Assembly (NCBI RefSeq): GCF_003752025.1
Contig: NZ_RJKR01000006.1
Span: forward strand, 33,459 to 97,458
Origin: Curtobacterium sp. PhB115
Lineage (GTDB): Bacteria > Actinomycetota > Actinomycetes > Actinomycetales > Microbacteriaceae
Length of the DNA stretch: 64,000 bases
Direction: 5' to 3'
Shown here: positions 43,661 to 51,150 of the stretch, piece after piece
How positions within the stretch are numbered: the stretch's first letter is position 1
Layout of the letters: every line of letters starts with the position of its first letter
Made by a program: the position numbers and the translations under genes
Notes under the pieces: model-generated
The model's input: only the letters and a program-made list of their open reading frames with translations
What the model was told of the DNA's origin: nothing
Databases searched by the model: none

Positions 43661-44155
43661 CTACGCGGCCACCAGGTACTCGTCCCACTCCGCCTGCGGA
43701 CGCTCGATGCCGCGCACGACCCACGAGGCGCCGTGCGGCACCTTCGGGCGGAAGCGCAGTCGCCACCCCATCTCCTGCGGGGTGCGGTCGCCCTTGGTGT
43801 TGTTGCAGGCCAGGCAGCAGGCCACGAGGTTCTCCCACGAGTCCTGCCCGCCGCGCGACTTCGGCTGCACGTGGTCGATGGTCGTCGCGTGCCGGTCGCA
43901 GTACGCGCACCGGTTGGCGTCACGGCGGAGGATCCCGCGCCGGGACACCGGCACCAACCTGGAGTGCGGGATGCGCACGTACCGGGTGAGGATGATGACG
44001 GATGGACGGTCGAAGCTCGAGGTGGAGCCGGTGACCGGGTGCTCGATGTCGGCCGCGACGATGGCTGCCTTCTGGTTCATGACCAGCACGAGGGCTCGTC
44101 GGAACGAGATCACCGCGAGGGGCTCGTAACCGGCGTTGAGGACGAGAGTGCGCAT
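43661..44155 (-). CDS. HNH endonuclease family protein
   Basis: A 164-aa protein. The N-terminus MRTLVLNAGYEPLAVISFRRA is characteristic of a widespread actinobacterial HNH group. The zinc-binding CAYC (83-86), the HNH core TIDHVQPKSRGGQDSWENLVACCLACNNTKG (about 92-122, His95 and Asn residues) and the second CLAC are intact. It is likely a DNA nuclease; the biological role of this stand-alone group is unknown. It is not next to a methylase or phage gene. A ribosome-binding site GGAAGGG precedes ATG 44155. Confidence 0.92.
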   Translation of the reverse strand: MRTLVLNAGYEPLAVISFRRALVLVMNQKAAIVAADIEHPVTGSTSSFDRPSVIILTRYVRIPHSRLVPVSRRGILRRDANRCAYCDRHATTIDHVQPKSRGGQDSWENLVACCLACNNTKGDRTPQEMGWRLRFRPKVPHGASWVVRGIERPQAEWDEYLVAA

Positions 44156-44441
44156 GGGTTCCCTTCCGACGTGCCTGGACGGCTTCCAGGCGCTGCGGGT
44201 GCATCACCCCGCCGACGTCGAACCGGTGACCACGACCTGCTCGCACTCCCCCTGAACCACGAAGAGCACCACCCGGATGGGCAGTGCTCTCGTCATGCAG
44301 GGGCGTGCAGGTGCACGCAGGCAGTCGTCGACCATATGTCGACATGCGCGCGCCGACCCATGGTGCGGGTCGTGCGGAACGTCGACATGAGGTCTCCTGT
44401 TCGCGCCGGTACGGACCGGTGCAGCGTCAGGTTAACCCAGA
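44156..44441. other. gene-free stretch upstream of the HNH gene
   Basis: No convincing gene or known RNA is visible. The stretch carries a 10-bp palindrome ATGTCGACAT (about 44336-44345) and a related CGTCGACATG near 44382, plus the short inverted repeat CCGACCCATGGTGCGGGTCG. These may be binding sites or an unrecognised structured leader for the HNH gene. Confidence 0.4.
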
Positions 44442-44474
44442 AACCGGCCCGGCACGAGGGTGCGCGGGCCGGTT
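44442..44474. terminator. terminator hairpin after the NlpC/P60 gene
   Basis: AACCGGCCCG and CGGGCCGGTT form a 10-bp perfect stem with a 13-nt loop, 36 bp past the NlpC/P60 stop codon. Confidence 0.65.
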
Positions 44475-44509
44475 CGGGTGAAGTTCACACGCCGGAGGGG
44501 CTGTGGTTG

Positions 44510-45556
44510 CTAGATGCCGAAACGGACGATGTGGTAGTCGCTGGTCCAGATCGGGCGGATCTGCACGGAGCCACCGGGCTTCGGGGCGTCCATGATCATG
44601 CCGTTCCCCATGTAGAAGCCGTCGTGCGCCTCGTTGTTGAAGATGACGACGTCACCCGGCTGCGCCTCGGACTCGGGGATCGTGGTGCCGGCCTGGTCCT
44701 GCAGCGGCACCGAGTGCGCGAGGTTGATGCCGTACTGGGCGTACACGAACATGATGTAGCCCGAGCAGTCGAAGCCCGACGGGTCGGCGCCGCCGAAGAC
44801 GTACGGGGTGCCGATGTACTGCTTGGCGGTGGCGACCACGGCCGGCAGCGAGAACGGGGTGTCGGCGGCGGAGGAGCTCGCCACGTAGTCGGCGGCGCTC
44901 GGGCCGGTGTACGAGGCGTACTGCTGGGCCGTCTGGGCACGCGCGGCCTGCGTGGCGGCGGCCTGCTCCTCGGCGTCGGCAGCGGCCTGCTCGCTCGCTT
45001 CGGCCTGATCGGCCGCGGCCTGCTTGGCAGCCTTCTCGGCGTCGAGCGTGGCGGTCGAGGTGGCGCCGTAGCCGTCACGGCTCGTGCCGGCCAGGGCCAC
45101 GGCGTCGGACACCGAGAACTCCTGGCTCTCGGTGGTGCGGACCTGGCGCTGCGCGTTCGCGGCGTCGGAGCCGGTGGCCGACTGCGTCGAGGCGAAGGCC
45201 GGGGCGACCGCGACCGTGCCGAACATGCCCGCGGCGACGGTCAGGACGATGGGTGCGAGGAACTTGCGCTTGCGCGACGACGAGCTCGTCTTCGCGGCGG
45301 CTGCCGAGGCTGCTGCCTGCGCGGCACGTCGGCCACCGGGGAGCGGGGCGGTGCGCACGGGGACGACCTTGCGGGCCGCGCGGCCGTCGACCTGACGCGC
45401 AGTCCGCCGGGTGAGCGGGGCGTCGGTGGCGTTCTCGGTGTTCGTCGGGTTCGCGGGCGTCTGGTCGTCCGCGGCGGAACCGGTCTGCGTCAAGGGTGAG
45501 GTCTCCGGCGTCTCGTCATCACGCCGCCGAGGCTGTCCGGCGGTGTGCAACCCCAT
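44510..45556 (-). CDS. NlpC/P60 cell-wall peptidase
   Basis: A 348-aa protein. An 98-residue, basic and Ala/Ser-rich cytoplasmic N-terminus precedes a TM or uncleaved signal (about 99-122). A coiled-coil-like Ala/Glu/Gln region (about 170-212) follows, then the NlpC/P60 domain: FGGADPSGFDCSGYIMFVY with catalytic Cys264, then NEAHDGFYMG with His311. It should cut D-glutamyl peptide bonds in peptidoglycan outside the membrane. The long N-terminal extension is unusual and could be cytoplasmic control. The start is ATG 45556. A hairpin is present in the leader. Confidence 0.92.
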   Translation of the reverse strand: MGLHTAGQPRRRDDETPETSPLTQTGSAADDQTPANPTNTENATDAPLTRRTARQVDGRAARKVVPVRTAPLPGGRRAAQAAASAAAAKTSSSSRKRKFLAPIVLTVAAGMFGTVAVAPAFASTQSATGSDAANAQRQVRTTESQEFSVSDAVALAGTSRDGYGATSTATLDAEKAAKQAAADQAEASEQAAADAEEQAAATQAARAQTAQQYASYTGPSAADYVASSSAADTPFSLPAVVATAKQYIGTPYVFGGADPSGFDCSGYIMFVYAQYGINLAHSVPLQDQAGTTIPESEAQPGDVVIFNNEAHDGFYMGNGMIMDAPKPGGSVQIRPIWTSDYHIVRFGI

Positions 45557-45580
45557 CCGTTCGTCATCGTTTCCGATCGA

Positions 45581-45609
45581 GGCAGGAGACGGGTTCGAGA
45601 CGTCCTGCC
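45581..45609. other. hairpin in the NlpC/P60 leader
   Basis: GGCAGGAGAC and GACGTCCTGCC can pair over an 8-nt GGGTTCGA loop. Its place 25 bp before the start codon suggests an effect on translation. It does not match the c-di-AMP (ydaO) riboswitch consensus often found before such genes. Confidence 0.4.
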
Positions 45610-45733
45610 ACGGGTCTCCGGCTCAGGCGCAGCGCGGGGACTCGACGAGTGTACGGGGCCGTCGTTACCTTGTCGAGATGAAAACGCCCCTTTGTAACGA
45701 AACGGTAAAGAAGCCCTGGTCAGAAGCGGAAAG

Positions 45734-46429
45734 CTAGTCCCGCTCGATGTAGACGTGCTGGGCGACCTCGGTCGGCAACTCGATACCGGCGTCCTCGCCG
45801 TCGACCCGCACCGCGACGTACGCTCCGGCGCGCTGCACCCTGGCGAGCCGACCGGGCATCACGCCCGCCGTGCGGAGCTGGTGGAGGAGCTCGGGCTCGA
45901 ACTGCACGGGCTCACCGAGGCGTCGGATCACACCGGTCGCGACGGCGTCGGTGCCCTCGGTCGCGGCGACGATGTTCTGCACACCGTCGAGGAACCCACC
46001 GGCGTCGGGGCCGCCGATCTCGGCCAGGCCGGGGATCGGGTTGCCGTACGGCGACTCGGTCGGGTTGCCGAGCATCTCGAGCAGCCGGACCTCGACCTGC
46101 TCGCTCATCACGTGCTCCCAGCGGCAGGCCTCGTCGTGGACGAACGCCCAGTCGAGTCCGATGACGTCGGACAGCAGGCGCTCCGCGAGACGGTGCTTGC
46201 GCATGACGTGGGTGGCGCGCGAGCGCCCCTCGTCGGTCAACTCGAGGTGGCGGTCGCCCGACACGACGACCAAGCCGTCGCGCTCCATGCGGGCGATGGT
46301 CTGCGAGACCGTCGGGCCCGAGTGGCCGAGGCGCTCCGAGATGCGAGCGCGCAGCGGAACGATCGCTTCCTCCTCCAAGTCGAGGATGGTGCGCAGGTAC
46401 ATCTCCGTGGTGTCGACGAGATCGGTCAC
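45734..46429 (-). CDS. iron-dependent repressor, DtxR/IdeR type
   Basis: A 231-aa DtxR-family regulator. The N-terminal winged helix contains HSGPTVSQTIARMERDGLV. The metal ligands of diphtheria toxin repressor are all found at the same numbers: Met10, His79, Glu83, His98, Cys102, Glu105, His106. Cys102 points to Fe(II) rather than Mn(II) sensing. A C-terminal SH3-like FeoA domain follows. The start is GTG 46429. It probably controls iron uptake genes elsewhere; no iron gene is adjacent. Confidence 0.94.
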   Translation of the reverse strand: MTDLVDTTEMYLRTILDLEEEAIVPLRARISERLGHSGPTVSQTIARMERDGLVVVSGDRHLELTDEGRSRATHVMRKHRLAERLLSDVIGLDWAFVHDEACRWEHVMSEQVEVRLLEMLGNPTESPYGNPIPGLAEIGGPDAGGFLDGVQNIVAATEGTDAVATGVIRRLGEPVQFEPELLHQLRTAGVMPGRLARVQRAGAYVAVRVDGEDAGIELPTEVAQHVYIERD

Positions 46430-46603
46430 GGTCCGCCTCTCATGTCTGGGCCCAGCGGCCACCACACTACTTGTTCGGACCGACGAACACCGACCGACAC
46501 TTGCACCGGACAAGAAGAGGAGCGTCGCCGCCGAGCCCGGGGCCGCCCCGTCCGGCCGGTGCAGGCGCACCAGCACTGGGATCGCGCTCGTTAGGATCGG
46601 TGC

Positions 46604-47719
46604 ATGGCAGACATCGTCATCCCCGCCGAACTCCTCCCCACCGACGGCCGCTTCGGCTGCGGACCGTCCAAGATCCGCGGCGCGCAGCTCGAGTCCCTCG
46701 TGACGCGCGGGGCCACGATCCTCGGCACGTCCCACCGGCAGAAGCCCGTGAAGGACCTGGTCGGCAGCGTCCGCTCCGGTCTCGCCGACCTCTTCCAGCT
46801 CCCCGAGGGCTACGAGGTCGTGCTCGGCAACGGTGGGTCCACCGCGTTCTGGGACGCCGCAGCGTTCGGCCTCGTCGAGCGCCGTGCCGAGAACCTGTCC
46901 TTCGGCGAGTTCGGCTCGAAGTTCGCCAAGGCCGTCGCTGCCCCGTGGCTCGAGGCACCGCACGTGGTCGAGGCCCCCGGCGGCTCGCTCGCGTCACTGG
47001 AGCCGGTCGAGGGCGTCGACCTCTACGCCTACCCGCACAACGAGACCTCGACGGGCGTCATGGCCCCGGTCGTCCGTGCCACAGGTGACGCCGGAGCGCT
47101 CACGGTCGTCGACGCCACGAGCGCCGCCGGTGGTGCCGCCTTCGACGTCGACGCGACGGACGTCTACTACTTCGCGCCGCAGAAGAACTTCGCCTCGGAC
47201 GGCGGCCTCTGGCTCGCGCTGTTCTCCCCCGCAGCGATCGAGCGGGTCGAGCGCATCGCCGCCTCGGACCGGTACATCCCGGAGTTCCTGTCGCTCAAGA
47301 ACGCCGTCGACAACTCGCGCCTGAACCAGACGCTGAACACCCCGGCGATCTCGACGCTGCTGCTGCTCGACGACCAGGTCTCGTGGATCAACGAGTCCGG
47401 CGGCCTGGCGTGGGCGGACACCCGCACGAAGACCTCGTCCTCGACGCTGTACGACTGGGCCGAATCCGTCGACTACGCGACGCCGTTCGTGTCCGACCCC
47501 GCCGCGCGCTCGCAGGTCGTCGCCACGATCGACCTCGACGACTCGATCGACGCCAAGGCCGTCGCCGCGACCCTGCGCGCGAACGGCATCGTCGACACCG
47601 AGCCGTACCGGAAGCTCGGACGCAACCAGCTGCGCGTCGCGACGTTCACCGCGATCGACCCGGACGACGTCGCGAAGCTCGTGCAGGCGATCGACTTCAC
47701 GGTCGACGCGCTGCGCTGA
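46604..47719 (+). CDS. serC: phosphoserine aminotransferase
   Basis: A 371-aa PLP enzyme of the class V aminotransferases, actinobacterial SerC type. It starts with the family segment LPTDGRFGCGPSKIR; YYFAPQKNFASDGGLW holds the PLP lysine (Lys194). NQTLNTPAISTLLLLDDQ and the C-terminal RVATFTAID are also typical. It transfers the amino group of glutamate to 3-phosphohydroxypyruvate in serine synthesis. TAGGAT ends 6 nt before ATG, predicting a leaderless mRNA. It is divergent from the dtxR gene. Confidence 0.96.
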   Translation: MADIVIPAELLPTDGRFGCGPSKIRGAQLESLVTRGATILGTSHRQKPVKDLVGSVRSGLADLFQLPEGYEVVLGNGGSTAFWDAAAFGLVERRAENLSFGEFGSKFAKAVAAPWLEAPHVVEAPGGSLASLEPVEGVDLYAYPHNETSTGVMAPVVRATGDAGALTVVDATSAAGGAAFDVDATDVYYFAPQKNFASDGGLWLALFSPAAIERVERIAASDRYIPEFLSLKNAVDNSRLNQTLNTPAISTLLLLDDQVSWINESGGLAWADTRTKTSSSTLYDWAESVDYATPFVSDPAARSQVVATIDLDDSIDAKAVAATLRANGIVDTEPYRKLGRNQLRVATFTAIDPDDVAKLVQAIDFTVDALR

Positions 47720-47774
47720 CCCGACCGTCGGGCGGGCCTGGCTGCCGGCCGGCGCGCGCGACGAACACCACCGA

Positions 47775-47814
47775 AACGACGAAGCACCACGGGATCCCGT
47801 GGTGCTTCGTCGTT
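47775..47814. terminator. perfect 40-bp palindrome, bidirectional terminator
   Basis: AACGACGAAGCACCACGGGA is followed at once by its exact complement, giving 20 bp without spacer (effective loop 4 nt at GATC). It lies between the convergent serC and DUF3027 genes. Confidence 0.85.
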
Positions 47815-47827
47815 CTCGTGGTGCGTG

Positions 47828-48574
47828 TCAGGCGCGGTGGAAGTCCGGGTCGACCTCACCGGCATCGAGCTGGGCGCCGTCGAGGTCGGCGTCCGGATCG
47901 ACCGGCTGCACGCGCTGCGCGCGACGGCGGCGGGGCGGCTGCGGCGCTTCGTCGACGTCCTCGTCGTCCGGCTCCGAGTCATCGGCGAGCGCGTCGACGT
48001 CCACTCCCTCGATGTCGTCGTCGTCCGACTCGTCGAGGTCGTCCTCGTCCGCTTCGAACTCGTCGTCATCGTCGTCATCCGACTCGTCGTCGGCTTCGTC
48101 GTCGTCCGAGTCGTCGTAGTCGGCGTCCTCGTCGTCGTCCGAGTCGTCGTCCGAATCGTCATCCGAGTCGTCGTCCGACTCGTCATCGAAGTCGTCGTCG
48201 TCGTCGTCTTCATCGTCGTCGTCGTCGGACTCCTCGTCCGACTCGTGGTCCTGCGCCGCCCGGTACTCCGCCAGCCGCTCGGACCACGGCACCCACTCGG
48301 GCGCGACGAGCGACCCGTCGCCCGGCATCAGCTCGACCTCGAGCACGGTGGGGTCCTCGTCGCCGACCTTCGCGACGCTGACGGTCCAGCGCCAGCCGGG
48401 GTAGCCCGGCATCCGGTTCGCGAACAGGACGGAGACGACGCCGTCGCCCTCGTCCACGGTGCCGACGGGCGCGCCGATGCTCGACTCCGGGGTCACCTCG
48501 AGCAGCGCGGTCCGCGCCAGGTCTGTGTAGTCAACGGGTACTGCGTCAACAGGTACTGCGTCGCTGTCTGTCAT
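47828..48574 (-). CDS. DUF3027 protein with a 100-residue polyacidic tail
   Basis: A 248-aa protein. Residues 15-107 carry the DUF3027 core, with MPGYPGWRWTVSVAKVGDED and MPGDGSLVAPEWVPWSERL. From residue 110 to 209 nearly all residues are Asp, Glu or Ser, with few hydrophobics; a basic RRRR patch (215-218) and an acidic end follow. The core family is restricted to actinobacteria, often next to a cold-shock protein gene as here, and has no known function. The acidic tail suggests a mimic of nucleic acid or a binder of basic proteins, which is speculative. Confidence 0.85.
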   Translation of the reverse strand: MTDSDAVPVDAVPVDYTDLARTALLEVTPESSIGAPVGTVDEGDGVVSVLFANRMPGYPGWRWTVSVAKVGDEDPTVLEVELMPGDGSLVAPEWVPWSERLAEYRAAQDHESDEESDDDDDEDDDDDDFDDESDDDSDDDSDDDSDDDEDADYDDSDDDEADDESDDDDDDEFEADEDDLDESDDDDIEGVDVDALADDSEPDDEDVDEAPQPPRRRRAQRVQPVDPDADLDGAQLDAGEVDPDFHRA

Positions 48575-48578
48575 GGCG

Positions 48579-48956
48579 TCACGCCTCCAACTGGTCTGCG
48601 ACGTGCCGCAGGATGGCGGCGAGTCGATCGCCGTTCTTCGGGTAGCGGCCGTGGCGGAGGTCTCCGCTGATCCGGTCGAGTTCCTTCACCAGGTCCTCGA
48701 CGATCACGGCCATGTCGTCTGCGGAGCGACGGGTCATCCGGGACAGCGAGGGCTGGGGGTCGAGGAGCCGCACGGACAGTGCCTGCGACCCCTTCTTCCC
48801 CTGGACGACGCCGTACTCGAGCCGCGAGCCCGCCTTCACGGTCACGACGCCGTCGGGCAGCGAGGACGCGTGCAGGAACACCTGGTCGCCGTCGTCTCCG
48901 GTGATGAAGCCGAAGCCCTTGTCGTCGTCGTAGAACTTGACCTTGCCGGTGGGCAT
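48579..48956 (-). CDS. cold-shock-domain protein with C-terminal extension
   Basis: A 125-aa protein. The cold-shock domain (1-68) has GKVKFYDDDKGFGFITGDDG (RNP1) and DQVFLHASSL (RNP2). A 55-residue helical extension not found in classic Csp proteins follows (SADDMAVIVEDLVKELDRIS). It binds single-stranded RNA or DNA. It lies 4 nt upstream of the DUF3027 gene and is probably co-transcribed and functionally linked. Confidence 0.9.
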   Translation of the reverse strand: MPTGKVKFYDDDKGFGFITGDDGDQVFLHASSLPDGVVTVKAGSRLEYGVVQGKKGSQALSVRLLDPQPSLSRMTRRSADDMAVIVEDLVKELDRISGDLRHGRYPKNGDRLAAILRHVADQLEA

Positions 48957-49011
48957 GCGTGGACTCCTCGTGGTCGTGGTACGGCCGTGGTGCGTCGGAT
49001 ATCCTGGGTCG

Positions 49012-49311
49012 ATGGCCAATCCGACCCGATCAACCGGGAACCCGCAGGATTCCGCAGAACCCCCGGTGACGTTCAATCGTACCGAACGCGCTCTGGCGTT
49101 CATGATCGGTGGGATCATCATCCTCGGCCTGCTCTGCTTCGTCGCGATGATCATCATGTGGCTCACCGCTCCGACTGCACGGGGCGCGATGCCGTGGCCG
49201 GTGGTCATGGCCATCCCGCTCTACGGCTTCCCGATCGCCATGGTCCTGGTCTTCGTCCTCCTCGGCATCACCTGGACGCGCCGCGCACGAGCCAACCGGA
49301 CGGCTCGCTGA
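49012..49311 (+). CDS. small membrane protein, two TM (99 aa)
   Basis: A hydrophilic 25-residue N-terminus precedes two TM helices (about 28-52 and 63-87) and a basic tail. I cannot name the family; proteins of this type often sit here in Microbacteriaceae. TATCCT ends 6 nt before ATG, so a leaderless mRNA is likely. It may be co-transcribed with the next gene, 28 nt away. Confidence 0.7.
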   Translation: MANPTRSTGNPQDSAEPPVTFNRTERALAFMIGGIIILGLLCFVAMIIMWLTAPTARGAMPWPVVMAIPLYGFPIAMVLVFVLLGITWTRRARANRTAR

Positions 49312-49339
49312 CGTCCGCCCCGGACGCTGGCACCGGACG

Positions 49340-51103
49340 ATGACGACCACTGCCGACCTGGCCGCCCGACTCCGGGCGATGCCGGACGACGCTCTCGAAC
49401 GACTCGTCGCTGCGCGGCGACTCCCGACCGCTGTGCTCGGAGAGACGGGGCCGCAGCACGTCACGGACTTCTTCGACCTGGCCGAGGCGCTCCGCACCGA
49501 CGACGCGGTGGACGCTGCGGTCGAGCACCTGCCCCGTGGCACGATCCTCGCCCTCCGCGACGGCGGTGACGCCGCGGCACTCGCCCCGGCGATCGCGCTC
49601 GGCCTCGCCGACGAGGACGGCCAGGTCGACGACGCGGTCGCCGCACGCGTGGCCGCCCACCCCGACCTCGTGGCACTGCGACCGTCGGGAGGCCCGGATC
49701 GCCCCGACCGCGCAGCCTCCGCTGACGACGCGGCGGCCCTCGAGCGTGCGCGCACCACGGGTGCGGAACAAGCGTTCGCGACGATGACGGTGCTCGCCGA
49801 ACTCCTGCGGGCGATCGACGCCGGCGCGGTCCGCGAGCTCGTGAAGGGCGGCATCGGGACGCCGCTCGCGAAGACCCTCGGCGAGCGCGTCGGGACCGAC
49901 CCCGCTGTCGTCCCCGGTCGTCTGGCACTCCTGGAACGCATCGGGTTCGCCGAGCCCGGAGCCGGCCGGTGGTCGGTCACCGAGGCCGGTTACACCTGGC
50001 TCCTCGCGGGGTGGCCGGAACGCTGGGCGTCGCTCGTGTCGGCGTGGTCGGACACCCTCGAGCCCGCCGTGCACGAGGTCCTCACGCTCGCCGACGACGA
50101 CCTCCGCGACCTCGTGTCGCTCGGCCGCTGGGCCTACCCCGCCGGGTCCCGGTGGCTCGACGCGGTCCTGCTCGACGTCGCCGGCACCGCGGCGTCCCTC
50201 GGGCTCGCGGTCGACGGTGCGGTGACCAGCACGGGCCGCGCGCTCCTCGACGGCGACGCGGCTCCGGCGACCACCGACCTTCCCGGCACGGTCGAGCGGG
50301 TGTACCTGCAGCACGACCTCACGGTGATCGCCCCGGGGCCGCTCGCCCCGGTCGACGACGCCGAGCTCCGCACCGTCGCCGTGCTCGAGGCGCCGGGGCT
50401 CGCCGCCCGGTACCGGATCTCCGAGGACACCCTCCGCAGCGCGTTCCGGGCCGGCCGGTCCCGCGACGACGTCCTCGCCCTGTTCGAACGGATCTCGGCG
50501 ACCGGGGTCCCACAGCCCCTCGCGTACCTCGTCGACCAGGTCGCCTCGCGGGACGGCAGCATCGTCGTCGACCTCGGCGAGGGCGGCGTCGGCGCGGTCG
50601 TGCGCGGGACGGCGGACCAACTCGACCTCATCGGTGTCGACGCCGAACTCCGGCAGATGGCGTGGGAGCGCAGCGACCTGACCACCCTGGTGACCCGCTA
50701 CCCGGCGCACGTCGTGCACACCGCGCTGGAGGACCAGCGCTACCCGGCCGTGCTCGCGACCGGCGCCCGCCCGGAGACGCACCACGGGCCTCCAGGCCGA
50801 CGCCCCGTCGCCGGACGCACGCCGGAACAGTCGGCGCACGCACTCGTGGAACGGCTCCGCCTGACGACGCAGCGCGGCGACGCCGAGCCGGAGCAGGAGT
50901 GGCTCGGCCGGCAGATCGACCTGGCCGTCCGGGGGCGCACCCCGATCCGGGTGGTCGTCCGCATGCCGGACGGCACCGAGCGGCCGTTCTCGATCGTCCC
51001 GACGTCCGTCGCGGCCGGCCGTGTCCGCGGTCGTGACACGAGCGTCGACGTCGAACGCACCCTGCCGCTGTCGCTCGTCGTCGCGGTCGAGAGCGACGCC
51101 TAG
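49340..51103 (+). CDS. helicase-associated (XPB/Ssl2 N-terminal-like) protein
   Basis: A 587-aa protein without helicase motifs. Its middle (about residues 300-475) resembles the helicase-associated domain also found in XPB relatives (VERVYLQHDLTVIAPGPLAPVDDAELRTVAVLEAPGLAARYRISEDTLRSAF). The end (about 530-585) looks like a WYL-type beta barrel (PIRVVVRMPDGTERPFSIVPTSV). The constant neighbour of an XPB-type helicase, as here, suggests a partner in DNA repair or processing. A segment near residues 475-490 is encoded by a half-copy of the dispersed repeat (50782-50800). Confidence 0.82.
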   Translation: MTTTADLAARLRAMPDDALERLVAARRLPTAVLGETGPQHVTDFFDLAEALRTDDAVDAAVEHLPRGTILALRDGGDAAALAPAIALGLADEDGQVDDAVAARVAAHPDLVALRPSGGPDRPDRAASADDAAALERARTTGAEQAFATMTVLAELLRAIDAGAVRELVKGGIGTPLAKTLGERVGTDPAVVPGRLALLERIGFAEPGAGRWSVTEAGYTWLLAGWPERWASLVSAWSDTLEPAVHEVLTLADDDLRDLVSLGRWAYPAGSRWLDAVLLDVAGTAASLGLAVDGAVTSTGRALLDGDAAPATTDLPGTVERVYLQHDLTVIAPGPLAPVDDAELRTVAVLEAPGLAARYRISEDTLRSAFRAGRSRDDVLALFERISATGVPQPLAYLVDQVASRDGSIVVDLGEGGVGAVVRGTADQLDLIGVDAELRQMAWERSDLTTLVTRYPAHVVHTALEDQRYPAVLATGARPETHHGPPGRRPVAGRTPEQSAHALVERLRLTTQRGDAEPEQEWLGRQIDLAVRGRTPIRVVVRMPDGTERPFSIVPTSVAAGRVRGRDTSVDVERTLPLSLVVAVESDA

Positions 51104-51150
51104 CGGACCGCGCACGCGATCGCAGGCGACGACGGCTAGGCTGGCAGGTC

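Noticed and set aside
43661..44155. Restriction or phage origin of the HNH endonuclease
   Set aside because: There is no methylase, portal, terminase or integrase nearby, and the N-terminus matches a common stand-alone actinobacterial group.
45557..45733. c-di-AMP (ydaO) riboswitch before the NlpC/P60 gene
   Set aside because: Such riboswitches often precede actinobacterial wall hydrolase genes, but the conserved GGGGAA and CCGAACCC-AGCTAACC blocks are not present; only a simple hairpin is.
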